Source: Sphingobacterium nematocida
GTDB taxonomy: Bacteria; Bacteroidota; Bacteroidia; Sphingobacteriales; Sphingobacteriaceae
NCBI RefSeq assembly: GCF_900168125.1
Contig: NZ_FUZF01000002.1
Location: 428,464-492,463, forward strand
Direction of reading: 5' to 3'
DNA: 64,000 bases
A model generated the notes under the pieces. It did no database searches, was not told the origin of the DNA, and worked only from the letters and a program-made list of their open reading frames with translations. Shown here in pieces: positions 24,603 to 32,625 of this stretch. Position 1 is the stretch's first letter; each line of letters opens with the position of its first letter. The position numbers were made by a program, and so were the translations under genes.

Positions 24603-26027
24603 TTAAAAAGGTGTTTTCTCGTCCGTATTAGGACGGATATTTGGATTACGCTCCATCACATCGAGCGGGAATGGAATGATATACAGTCTTGAGTTGGGAG
24701 CTAGGCGGTACGTCTGCTGTGGTACCGTTTTGTTGACGATAGGAAATTTGCGTTCTAACGTCTTCGCATACTCCGGTTCTGTATTCAGACGTTTGAGGTC
24801 GAAAAATCGATGATAGCCAAAGGGAAGCTCCTTGCGACGTTCGTTGATGACTAGCTCCATGGTTTCTTTGCGCGTACTTGGCGTGGATAGTATGGCGGCA
24901 TCACCTTCGATCCTTTTTTTACGGAGGGTGTTCAAGGTCTCGATCGCATTGATATAGTTGTCTTCACGTGTATAGCATTCAGCAAGCATGAGATAAAGCT
25001 CTGATGTTTTGATGCCTACAGTAGGGAAGAAGAAGTTGGTAAATCTCATATCGTAGTAAGATGTACCTGCACCCGCATCCTGAAGGCTAGTGCTTGTCTT
25101 GTTAAAGAACAAGGTAAAACGCCTATCTTCTTTTTGAAACATTGACGTGAGTTCAGGACTCAGTAAGTAATTGTAGCCAAAATTCATCTCATTGTATCCA
25201 TTAATGTACATATAGCTCATGATTTCTGGGTTGTTTGCTGCTGGCATGGGAAGGACTGTTGGTCCGCCTTGTTTAGCGTAGGCCACTAGATCAATCAATT
25301 CATTCTGATAGCTCATCGCTTTCTCTATCGCAGCTTTTGCCTGTGTTATTTCACGTTTGAATAGATGTACCTTTGCTTTGAAAGCCCACGCGAAGGCCAG
25401 TGATGGGTGGTATACATTTGTTGGAGTTTCCTGCAGGTATGGAATTGCCTCCTCGATATCCCTTTGTATAAAATCATAGGCCTGTTGTACCGTAGATTTA
25501 GTAGGTACCGCTTCTAGATCGTATTTATCCATTAGACATATACCGCCATCCTGTGCCGCAGTAGCAGGATCATATGCTTTCGCATAGACGTTTACCAAAA
25601 GAAAGTGGTCATAGGCCCGGAATATTTTTGCTTCCGCTTTTGCCAGTTGTTTCAATGCTTCATCACCCGTGCTGCCATCTACCAGACTAATGATATTATT
25701 CCACTGCCCGATATATTTATAGGCCTGATTGTACATACTGGAGCTGGTAATGCGGTTTACACGATCTTCACTTTCATCAAAAAGAAAATTAATAGTATTA
25801 ATATTTTTAGCAACACCGATCACATGACTTTCCCTCATCCATTGGTCATCTACTAGATATTGGAAATTATTGATGGGGTAGGCCCGATTGGGCCAGGCTA
25901 CCAGTTCATAGAAATCTTGTGTAGTTGTAACCAGTTGTGACCCCGTTGGAGTCAGATCCAAGTATTTATCGCAGGAGCTCAAGACCATCAGACCTAACAT
26001 TAGTGCTCCTATTTTATATAGTTTCAT
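24603..26027 (-). CDS. SusD/RagB-family substrate-binding lipoprotein (operon 1)
   Basis: The 474-residue lipoprotein has a lipobox at LMVLSSCDK (Cys about 19), followed by the N-terminal SusD TPR-like region (YLDLTPTGSQLVTT; AEAKIFRAYDHFLLVNVYAKAY). The C-terminal half contains the typical LYLMLAECYTRE and ELVINERRKELPFGYHRFFDLKRLN. It caps the SusC channel on the outer surface and binds the imported ligand. It starts 12 bp after the SusC gene. The ligand cannot be read from sequence. The co-transcribed protease and DUF3347 protein argue against a simple glycan role. Confidence 0.94.
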   Translation of the reverse strand: MKLYKIGALMLGLMVLSSCDKYLDLTPTGSQLVTTTQDFYELVAWPNRAYPINNFQYLVDDQWMRESHVIGVAKNINTINFLFDESEDRVNRITSSSMYNQAYKYIGQWNNIISLVDGSTGDEALKQLAKAEAKIFRAYDHFLLVNVYAKAYDPATAAQDGGICLMDKYDLEAVPTKSTVQQAYDFIQRDIEEAIPYLQETPTNVYHPSLAFAWAFKAKVHLFKREITQAKAAIEKAMSYQNELIDLVAYAKQGGPTVLPMPAANNPEIMSYMYINGYNEMNFGYNYLLSPELTSMFQKEDRRFTLFFNKTSTSLQDAGAGTSYYDMRFTNFFFPTVGIKTSELYLMLAECYTREDNYINAIETLNTLRKKRIEGDAAILSTPSTRKETMELVINERRKELPFGYHRFFDLKRLNTEPEYAKTLERKFPIVNKTVPQQTYRLAPNSRLYIIPFPLDVMERNPNIRPNTDEKTPF

Positions 26028-26039
26028 TATTTGCAGTGT

Positions 26040-29000
26040 TTAGAAATTGACATTTATTCCCAATACATATGTTTTCGGGTTTGGCATAGCGCGTGTACCC
26101 GAGTTGAGTGAATATACTTCGGGATCTATACCGTCCCCGGCCGCACTCCAATACCAAAGGTTATTAATCTGAGCCATGATTTTGGCATTTGCCAGCCCAG
26201 CTTTGCGGACCCATGTGTTAGGAAGGTTGTAACCGACCACAATGTTGCGGAGCTTTATATAGTCCGCATCCAGCACATGCACATCAGCATTGCGCCACAT
26301 TGAACCTGAGGTACTGGCATATGTGAGTTTGTTTTCGGGATAATCGACTAATAGACGTGGGTAATCCGAAGAGCCCCCCTGTGACCATCGGTTCACCAAG
26401 GCTTTATTGTACAGTACATTGCTATTGATGTCTATCACATCTTTACGTAGTTTATTACCTCCAGAGTAAACCAACATTGCCGATAGGTCAAACGATTTGT
26501 AACTGATGCGTTGATTAAAGGATCCCGAATAGGTCGGGTTTAAGGAGCCCATATACACCAATGCATCTTTAGAGGTAATAGATTTGATGCTGGTAGGTAC
26601 GCCATTGGCATCGAATACAGTATTTGCTATACCATTTTCGTCAAGAAAGTAAGGATATCCTTCTGTCATCCCGCCGTAGCGATAAGCCATAAGCGAGTTG
26701 AAGGGTTGGCCTTCGAAGAAGTAGTTTGTCGGCGCACCCACATAGGATGCCGCCGTCGACGCGGCCATGCTCACTTTATCCACTTTGTTACTATTATGTG
26801 CATATACCAATGTAGAGCTCATCCGCCAGTCCGTAGTCTTCAGCCATGTCCCTGTCACAGAAAGTTCTATACCGCGGTTGCGTAGTGCGCCATTGTTGAG
26901 ACGTCTAGACAGTGCTCCCACCGTAGGGTCTAAGACAGAATTGACGAGTAGATCCGAACTATATCGGTTATAATATTCGATGCTACCCATTAGACGGTTG
27001 TCCAGCAAGGCGTAATCGATACCAAAGTTCCAGGTACTTGTTTTTTCCCAGCGAAGTTTGGGGTTAGGCAGGTTTGCGATTTCCAGGTAGCGCAACGAAG
27101 TATAAAGCCGGTCGGTTTTCCAGGCGGCAGTAGAGTGCGGAAAAGTAGTCTGGTCAATATTACCCGTTATACCATATGTGGCACGTGCTTTAAGCACATT
27201 GATAATCGGATGATCCTGTAAGAAAGATTCATTGCTAATATTCCATCCTGCGCCCATCGACCACAATGGACGATACCTATATTTGGGATCTACCCCAAAA
27301 AGATCAGCCTGATCTACCCGTACACTACCTGTCAGGTTAATACGTCCATCGTAGGTGTAACCTGCATTTGCATAGGCTGATACATAACGGTGATGGATAT
27401 TGCTGAGTTTACTAAATGTTGGATTCGAAAAGCGATTGTTTCCACTGTATACATAACTTTGAAAGCCATTTTCGCTGGCTGTAGCCCAATCTATGTTTAT
27501 TGAATTGAGTGTTACAGGATCATAACCGTAGAGTACCCGTGTGAGACTAGGAGGAGTCTTTGTCTGTCTCATTTCGAAGCCGGCTAATGCCGTTAGCTGA
27601 TGCTGTCCCTGAGTGCCAAATGTACCATTGTAATTCAGCTGATTTCTAAAGGTGTAATTGTAGTTTTTGTCATTATATTGAAAAAAACGACCACCATCAG
27701 GTAGATTGGATCTGTACGTGTTGTTTGCTGCAGTATAGCTTACCAATCCATTGTGCAACATCCGCATAGCATAGTCATTTTTGTCGTAAAAACTATTGGC
27801 ACCACCTTGACCAAGCTCGTAAGAGAACATCACCTGATAAGAAAGCCCTTTTGTGATCTTTGCCTCGAGGTCGGTAAAGGCACGAAGATTAAGTCTGTTG
27901 AAATTTTGAACACCTTGTTCCAACGCATCCAAAATATTGAAGCCCGTGCTTCGCAACTGGCTGTGTGCTTCGATCTGTTCAGCAGTACGGCCATTTACGG
28001 CTGCGCCGGGCCCCGCAATACTACTGGCTAGATCAATATAGGGACTGATATAGCGCGAACCATCCTGATTCAGAATACGTGCATAACGGGGCTGGAGCCT
28101 ATAATCATTATAGGTCTGTTCCGTTTCTTTACCAGCAGTATAGTTTCCGTTTAGCCCTATAGTAGCCGAAAGCCAGTTAGTTATCGTAAACGAAGACTTC
28201 AAATTAAGGTTGAAGCTTTTATTGTTGTTATGCCGAATACGGCCGTCAGCATTGCTATAATTGAATGATGCGTAGGTGTTACTGCGACTTCCGCTCTGCG
28301 AGATATTCGCATTGTACCGCTGAGTAGTCTGGTTTTGCCATACCTGATCTGTATACTCCTTATAGTAGTCATTTTGCTTCCACTGTAGTATTGTTGCATC
28401 AAATTGTTGACTGCTGATCTCTCCCAGGTCCCGACGTCGGTAAAGGTCGTATAGCGGTGAATAGTATCGAATAGAGCCGTTATTCATCGAGCCATAATTG
28501 GCGAATAAGGATTGCGTATTTGCATAGCGCGAAAGTTCACGCGCGTATACATCCATTTCAAAATCGATGAGATCGGCCGTAGAGGCATCGTTAAGTTTCG
28601 TAATATCAGGCTTTTCCGTTATAAAAAAATCAATGTTGGCATTGACTTTAACGCCTTGTCCCTTGCCCTTCTTTGTAGTCACAATAATGACACCGTTGGC
28701 AGCGCGGGCGCCATAAATAGACGCAGCTGAAGCGTCCTTCAATACCGTCACCGATTCGACGTCGTACGGATTGATATCAGAGAGACCTAGTTCTGTCGGT
28801 AGGTTATCCATGACGATCAATGGACTTGTTCCTACTGTAGTAGAGTAGGTCCCGATACCCCGGAGTACAGGTTCATCGGGCCCCATACCAAAAGGGTTTT
28901 TGGTATACACCAGACCAGATACCTGTCCCTCAAGGGCAGATAGCAGGTCGGTGTTAATCTGTTTGTTAAGCTGATCGTTTTTGACATGCACAAAGGAACC

Positions 29001-29651
29001 TGTGGAGCGTTCTCTAGGAATAGTCTGGTATCCTGTGATCATCACTTCATTGAGCATTGATTCTTTAAGCGACAACAGGATGACGATAGGCCTTTCCGCA
29101 TTTACTTTTGTAACCGGTAAAGATCGGAGGTTGTAACTCATATGATGAAAGTACAGTGTATTCTCTTCCGCTAGGAGCGATAGTTCGAAGGAACCATTTT
29201 CGGCGGACAGCGTCTGTTCCTGAGGAGAATCTGTGTGTATGGATACTCCGGCGATAGGTTTTCCCAGGCTATCCAACACTCTGCCGCTTACGATATAGGT
29301 TTTCTGTCTGGTTGATCTTTTGGGCGACAGAACGATACGGTTTTTATCGATACGGTAGGCGAACGGCTGGTTTTGGAACAATAGTTCAAGAGCCGTGCTA
29401 AGCTCGACCTGTTCTACGGTGCGTGTAATTGGTTTTGCCTCTTTAAGAAGATCGGCATCAAAGATAAACTGGTAGCCATATTGTTGTGATAGCTGTTGGA
29501 TGACCTCTTTTACCGAACTATTTTTAAATTGCACAGAGACACGTTGTGCCTGAACAGAATTTACCTGGAGCAGACATGCTGCACACAGCATCATCATACA
29601 CCATACATAGCGTGGACGAGTTGTTGTCATTAAATGGATTAGGTTAAACAT
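26040..29651 (-). CDS. SusC/RagA TonB-dependent outer-membrane transporter with STN domain (operon 1)
   Basis: This TonB-dependent channel of about 1200 residues imports the ligand captured by SusD. I prefer ATG 29651 or 29630, which directly precede the signal peptide (CAACLLQVNSVQAQ); the longer frame begins at a TTG. In order come an STN domain (VSVQFKNSSVKEVIQQLSQQ), a CarboxypepD_reg-like domain (VSGRVLDSLGKPIAGVSI), and a plug with VLKDASAASIYGARAANGVIIVTTKKG. The C-terminal 22-strand barrel ends in VLGINVNF. The STN domain is the part that signals to FecR, and the sigma/FecR pair immediately upstream fits that. The gene looks intact. Confidence 0.95.
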   Translation of the reverse strand: MFNLIHLMTTTRPRYVWCMMMLCAACLLQVNSVQAQRVSVQFKNSSVKEVIQQLSQQYGYQFIFDADLLKEAKPITRTVEQVELSTALELLFQNQPFAYRIDKNRIVLSPKRSTRQKTYIVSGRVLDSLGKPIAGVSIHTDSPQEQTLSAENGSFELSLLAEENTLYFHHMSYNLRSLPVTKVNAERPIVILLSLKESMLNEVMITGYQTIPRERSTGSFVHVKNDQLNKQINTDLLSALEGQVSGLVYTKNPFGMGPDEPVLRGIGTYSTTVGTSPLIVMDNLPTELGLSDINPYDVESVTVLKDASAASIYGARAANGVIIVTTKKGKGQGVKVNANIDFFITEKPDITKLNDASTADLIDFEMDVYARELSRYANTQSLFANYGSMNNGSIRYYSPLYDLYRRRDLGEISSQQFDATILQWKQNDYYKEYTDQVWQNQTTQRYNANISQSGSRSNTYASFNYSNADGRIRHNNNKSFNLNLKSSFTITNWLSATIGLNGNYTAGKETEQTYNDYRLQPRYARILNQDGSRYISPYIDLASSIAGPGAAVNGRTAEQIEAHSQLRSTGFNILDALEQGVQNFNRLNLRAFTDLEAKITKGLSYQVMFSYELGQGGANSFYDKNDYAMRMLHNGLVSYTAANNTYRSNLPDGGRFFQYNDKNYNYTFRNQLNYNGTFGTQGQHQLTALAGFEMRQTKTPPSLTRVLYGYDPVTLNSINIDWATASENGFQSYVYSGNNRFSNPTFSKLSNIHHRYVSAYANAGYTYDGRINLTGSVRVDQADLFGVDPKYRYRPLWSMGAGWNISNESFLQDHPIINVLKARATYGITGNIDQTTFPHSTAAWKTDRLYTSLRYLEIANLPNPKLRWEKTSTWNFGIDYALLDNRLMGSIEYYNRYSSDLLVNSVLDPTVGALSRRLNNGALRNRGIELSVTGTWLKTTDWRMSSTLVYAHNSNKVDKVSMAASTAASYVGAPTNYFFEGQPFNSLMAYRYGGMTEGYPYFLDENGIANTVFDANGVPTSIKSITSKDALVYMGSLNPTYSGSFNQRISYKSFDLSAMLVYSGGNKLRKDVIDINSNVLYNKALVNRWSQGGSSDYPRLLVDYPENKLTYASTSGSMWRNADVHVLDADYIKLRNIVVGYNLPNTWVRKAGLANAKIMAQINNLWYWSAAGDGIDPEVYSLNSGTRAMPNPKTYVLGINVNF

Positions 29652-29727
29652 AAAGTAGTTAAATGTTAGCAAAGTGTACTTCAAATTAAATTTTTATGGA
29701 CCGCAGGTGCGGGATGTTTGGGGTGGA

Positions 29728-30888
29728 CTATTCATTTCGTTGATTATCTGGTGTTTCTTTTTTATATATCGTGATTTTACGGCCTTCGATCTGATAGTGG
29801 AGGTTACTGGTTTCTTCCAGAAGCCCCAGTACTTCGGAGAGCGGTAGACCCTTTTCGATTTTCATATATATATTCTTGTCATTTGGTACACTCTGTGTGT
29901 CGAGTGTAGTGCCGTACCACCTACAGATATCCAACAGCACACGAGATAGAGGTTGGTCTTCGTAGGCAAAATAGCGATCTCGCCACGCTATAGTCTGTGC
30001 TACGCCATTTCTCATTGCTGCGATCCCCGTATCAGTACTGGACACTTTCTGCCCTGGGCTCAAGATAATCTTTTGCCCACCCTTAGTGTGCGATAATGCT
30101 ATTTTTCCTTCAATGAGTGCTGTTTCCACCAGTTTTTCTTCGGGGTAATTCCTTACGTTAAATTGGGTGCCTAAGACCTCAATTAGCGTATGGTTGGCAT
30201 GAACCAAAAACGGACGCTCGTTGTCATGGCTAACTTGAAAGAACCCCTCCCCCCACAAGGACACCTCTCTTCTCGTCTCCTCGAAAGGCACAGCGAGGGT
30301 CAGGCTAGAGTGTGCATTTAGCGTCACTACCGATCCATCCTCCAAGATGATCCTGAAGTCTGATCGATCGGTCGATATGACCTGCTGCGTAGGAATCAGT
30401 GCTTTATCAGTCGACCTGTTGATACGTACGGTCTGACTATCGATCCTAGTTATAATCAACCCAGTTAAATTCCATATGCTGTCTTGCTGGTGGTGTATAT
30501 CTATGACTTTGCCTTCGGTAGTTCGGATGGAAAGCACAGGGGTAGGTGCGTAAAAGTCCTCCTTTTGTTTATATGGATACAAAATCATAAAGCCTATAGC
30601 CAGTATTGCTACAGCCGCCACATAGGCGACTCGACGAATCTTTCCGCTCCATAAGGGTTTTACCACAGGGGCGGTATGCTCGGCTAGGCGCTGCTGCACG
30701 CGCTGCAAACTTTCTTGTGTATCGGCCGTTACGGGGAGGCTGTCCGCACCGGTCAATGCATGATCCATCAGGAGTCGAAGCTCCGCTTCAGACGTTTCTT
30801 CAAAATACTCAAATAATAGATCAAGCTCCACTCGGTTTATGGTCCCATCCAAGTACTTGCTATAGATATTGATGATGTTTTGTGCCAT
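29728..30888 (-). CDS. FecR-type anti-sigma factor (operon 1)
   Basis: An N-terminal cytoplasmic anti-sigma region (about residues 1-80) is followed by one transmembrane helix (VAYVAAVAILAIGFMILYPY). A periplasmic FecR domain follows (DFRIILEDGSVVTLNAHS, TLIEVLGTQFNVRNY), then a C-terminal DUF4974/STN-like domain that contacts SusC. The expected role is to hold the sigma factor until the TonB transporter signals ligand. I use ATG 30888; a GTG two codons earlier is possible. It lies 76 bp before SusC and about 150 bp after the sigma gene. Confidence 0.93.
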   Translation of the reverse strand: MAQNIINIYSKYLDGTINRVELDLLFEYFEETSEAELRLLMDHALTGADSLPVTADTQESLQRVQQRLAEHTAPVVKPLWSGKIRRVAYVAAVAILAIGFMILYPYKQKEDFYAPTPVLSIRTTEGKVIDIHHQQDSIWNLTGLIITRIDSQTVRINRSTDKALIPTQQVISTDRSDFRIILEDGSVVTLNAHSSLTLAVPFEETRREVSLWGEGFFQVSHDNERPFLVHANHTLIEVLGTQFNVRNYPEEKLVETALIEGKIALSHTKGGQKIILSPGQKVSSTDTGIAAMRNGVAQTIAWRDRYFAYEDQPLSRVLLDICRWYGTTLDTQSVPNDKNIYMKIEKGLPLSEVLGLLEETSNLHYQIEGRKITIYKKETPDNQRNE

Positions 30889-31040
30889 ATTCACTAGTAT
30901 ATACGCAGCCGTTCTTCAAAAACACTACGGTATTTTAAAAAAAAGATTTTTTTTGATATTCTTTCGAAATCTCTCTCTTCAGAATCAGGTTCGTAGTGGT
31001 TTTATCTTTTTTATGAAGATGTAAAGCGGGAGGGTACTTT

Positions 31041-31637
31041 CTAGCGAATCGTGCAGGTGATCAGGAATAGCAAAATTTCATCGTAATGGGCTTGTACAAA
31101 AGCGCGGATCTGCTGGTTGCTTCTCACCATAAGGTTGCTTACAGTGGAAGGCGAAATGTCGAGGAGCTGTGCCACTTCATCATAGCTTTTGCGCTGTAGC
31201 TTACAGAGTTCAAAAATTTGGCGTTTGCGCTCGGAGAGCGATCCCAGTGCGCGGTTAAGAAGGTCTAACTGTTTGGATTGAAGGTCTTGTTCCAGATCTA
31301 TATGATACAGTTCGTCAAAAGTATTGTAAAGTTGTTCCTGTATTTTTTGATCTTTGGCAGCTTTTCTATAGTAAGTGTACACTTCATTTTGTGCTATTTT
31401 GAATACCCAAGCCCGGAATGACTTTCTGGTATCCAACATCATTCTATTGTCCCATACTTTGACGAAAGTGTTTTGCAGTAACTCTTCAGCGGTACTTCTA
31501 TTTCTTACCATTTTAAGTAGTAATTGAAAAAGCCCGAGACTATATTTTTCATATAGTTCGTTAAAAGCTTGTTTGTCACTTGCTTTCAGTCGTTCCACCA
31601 ACGGTACGATATCGTCACCGGTATACGTCTCTTCCAT
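31041..31637 (-). CDS. ECF RNA polymerase sigma factor (FecI-like, operon 1)
   Basis: The 198-residue protein has sigma region 2 (QAFNELYEKYSLGLFQLLLK, AEELLQNTFVKVWDNR) and region 4 (LSERKRQIFELCKLQRKSYD, EVAQLLDISPSTVSNLMVRS). I place the start at ATG 31637 (MEETYTGDD), because the 28 residues encoded further upstream do not look like sigma sequence. It is the first gene of the sigma/FecR/SusC/SusD module and should direct transcription of the transporter operon when FecR is released. Confidence 0.92.
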   Translation of the reverse strand: MEETYTGDDIVPLVERLKASDKQAFNELYEKYSLGLFQLLLKMVRNRSTAEELLQNTFVKVWDNRMMLDTRKSFRAWVFKIAQNEVYTYYRKAAKDQKIQEQLYNTFDELYHIDLEQDLQSKQLDLLNRALGSLSERKRQIFELCKLQRKSYDEVAQLLDISPSTVSNLMVRSNQQIRAFVQAHYDEILLFLITCTIR

Positions 31638-32202
31638 AAAAGATACCAAAGTTGCCGAATGGCATTCCACATTTTGGCTACACGCAAAGGCTAGCACCTG
31701 TGAAACAGTTAGTTTGTACAAACATAATGAAATTTGCTAAAAATAATAATGATTTCAGATAGAATCTATATTTCAGATTAAAATACGATTATGTCAGATA
31801 AGAGAAGATGCAGATAATGATATATTTCTGTGTCCAAAATGTTCTTCTTCTATTTTTTGCTTTCATCTTGTATATTTGTCCTGTCAAGAGTTTACTTTTT
31901 CCTAAACGGAGTACATATAGCGTGAATTTCCTTAGTTGACGATGAAGTGGGATAAGACTTTAAACCTTAAATCTGTCTCCCGCTAAAGGTTGCACCTCCA
32001 AATCTTACCGTAGCATAAAGAGATGCAATTGTTCGTTTTCTGGGAGCTATTTCTTCTGTTCCGATGAGTGTAAAAAGACCTTCTCTGCCAGAGTTAGATG
32101 AATAGATTACCTTTCATAATCTCCATCTTGTTTCAGATTTAGCTATTCTTCGTATCTTAGCAACCGATTATATTCCTGTAATCTTTGCTTGAAACGCTTA
32201 AT

Positions 32203-32283
32203 ATGGATATTTTTTTTGAATTTTTAAACAACCTGTCCAATCCGGATTGGATCGTATCGCAACAGTCTATCTTTTTTGATTAG
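32203..32283 (+). pseudogene. DedA-like N-terminal remnant
   Basis: A 26-codon frame begins MDIFFEFLNNLSNPDWIVSQ, then quickly reaches TAG at 32281. Its pattern (aromatic-rich start, then NPDWI) resembles the first residues of DedA-family membrane proteins in Bacteroidota (NPEWI followed by HGGLY). Nothing of the membrane domain follows. The call rests on about 18 residues and is tentative. Confidence 0.35.
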
Positions 32284-32345
32284 CGTTCTTCCTATTTATT
32301 TACACTTTAATAAAGCATCATTAGACAATGATAGATGATATAAGG

Positions 32346-32402
32346 GATGACAGTTAGTGACGGTTATGCAAAGAAAATTATGGAAAAGATATTGTCTTAA
32401 AA
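32346..32402 (+). pseudogene. Remnant: 3' end of a second TIGR03364-type FAD oxidoreductase
   Basis: The frame MTVSDGYAKKIMEKILS-stop matches the C-terminus of the intact oxidoreductase at 20130-21287 (MTASAGYAEKSLEKILS-stop): 12 of 17 residues are identical, and the stop TAA plus AATA are shared at the DNA level. Nothing recognisable of the enzyme lies upstream except a few codons (IRG). A hairpin follows directly, as after a real gene. It is best explained as what is left of a deleted paralogue. Confidence 0.7.
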
Positions 32403-32410
32403 TATACAAG

Positions 32411-32439
32411 ACAACAAGCGCCGAAAGGCGCTTCGTTGT
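32411..32439 (+). terminator. Hairpin after the oxidoreductase remnant
   Basis: The stem ACAAC-AGCGCC / GGCGCT-GTTGT with a GAAA tetraloop starts 9 bases after the remnant stop codon. No long T-run follows. It probably served as the 3'-end structure of the lost gene. Confidence 0.6.
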
Positions 32440-32513
32440 TATATGTACTTCTTTTCATTCATTGGAAATTAATGTCATGAAAAAGGGTGTCAAATTCTTT
32501 CCTGTCAAATTCA

Positions 32514-32543
32514 AAACACGTCCCTTATTCGGGAGACGTGTTT
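32514..32543 (+). terminator. Hairpin upstream of the hybrid kinase
   Basis: Arms AAACACGTC and GACGTGTTT enclose a short loop with a further CC/GG pairing. It could be a terminator for transcripts from upstream, or in the reverse direction (A-rich on the left). It lies 83 bases before the kinase start. Confidence 0.6.
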
Positions 32544-32625
32544 GTTAATTACAAGAATCTTTAATACCAAATTGATTTAAGGCAAATATTACGTAGTTTT
32601 ACAGAATTACCTTTGAATTAGCAGA

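Larger units (their letters stand above)
31722..32625. other. Non-coding stretch with gene remnants
   Basis: These 900 bases between the sigma factor and the hybrid kinase contain no intact gene. They hold a DedA-like N-terminal fragment, the decayed 3' end of a TIGR03364 oxidoreductase, and two hairpin structures (listed separately). On the minus strand, about 31967-32109, a frame of roughly 45 codons ends in ASLYATVRFGGATFSGRQI. It has a stop upstream and I do not recognise it; it may be another remnant. The pattern looks like a decayed insertion/deletion zone. Confidence 0.5.

Noticed and set aside
32237..32250. Perfect palindrome CCAATCCGGATTGG
   Set aside because: It lies inside the DedA-like fragment's coding frame, occurs once as far as I could see, and has no partner or promoter next to it.
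32357..32548. 63-codon plus-strand frame before the hybrid kinase
   Set aside because: It runs through the oxidoreductase remnant in another frame and through two hairpins, and its translation resembles nothing; it is a chance frame.
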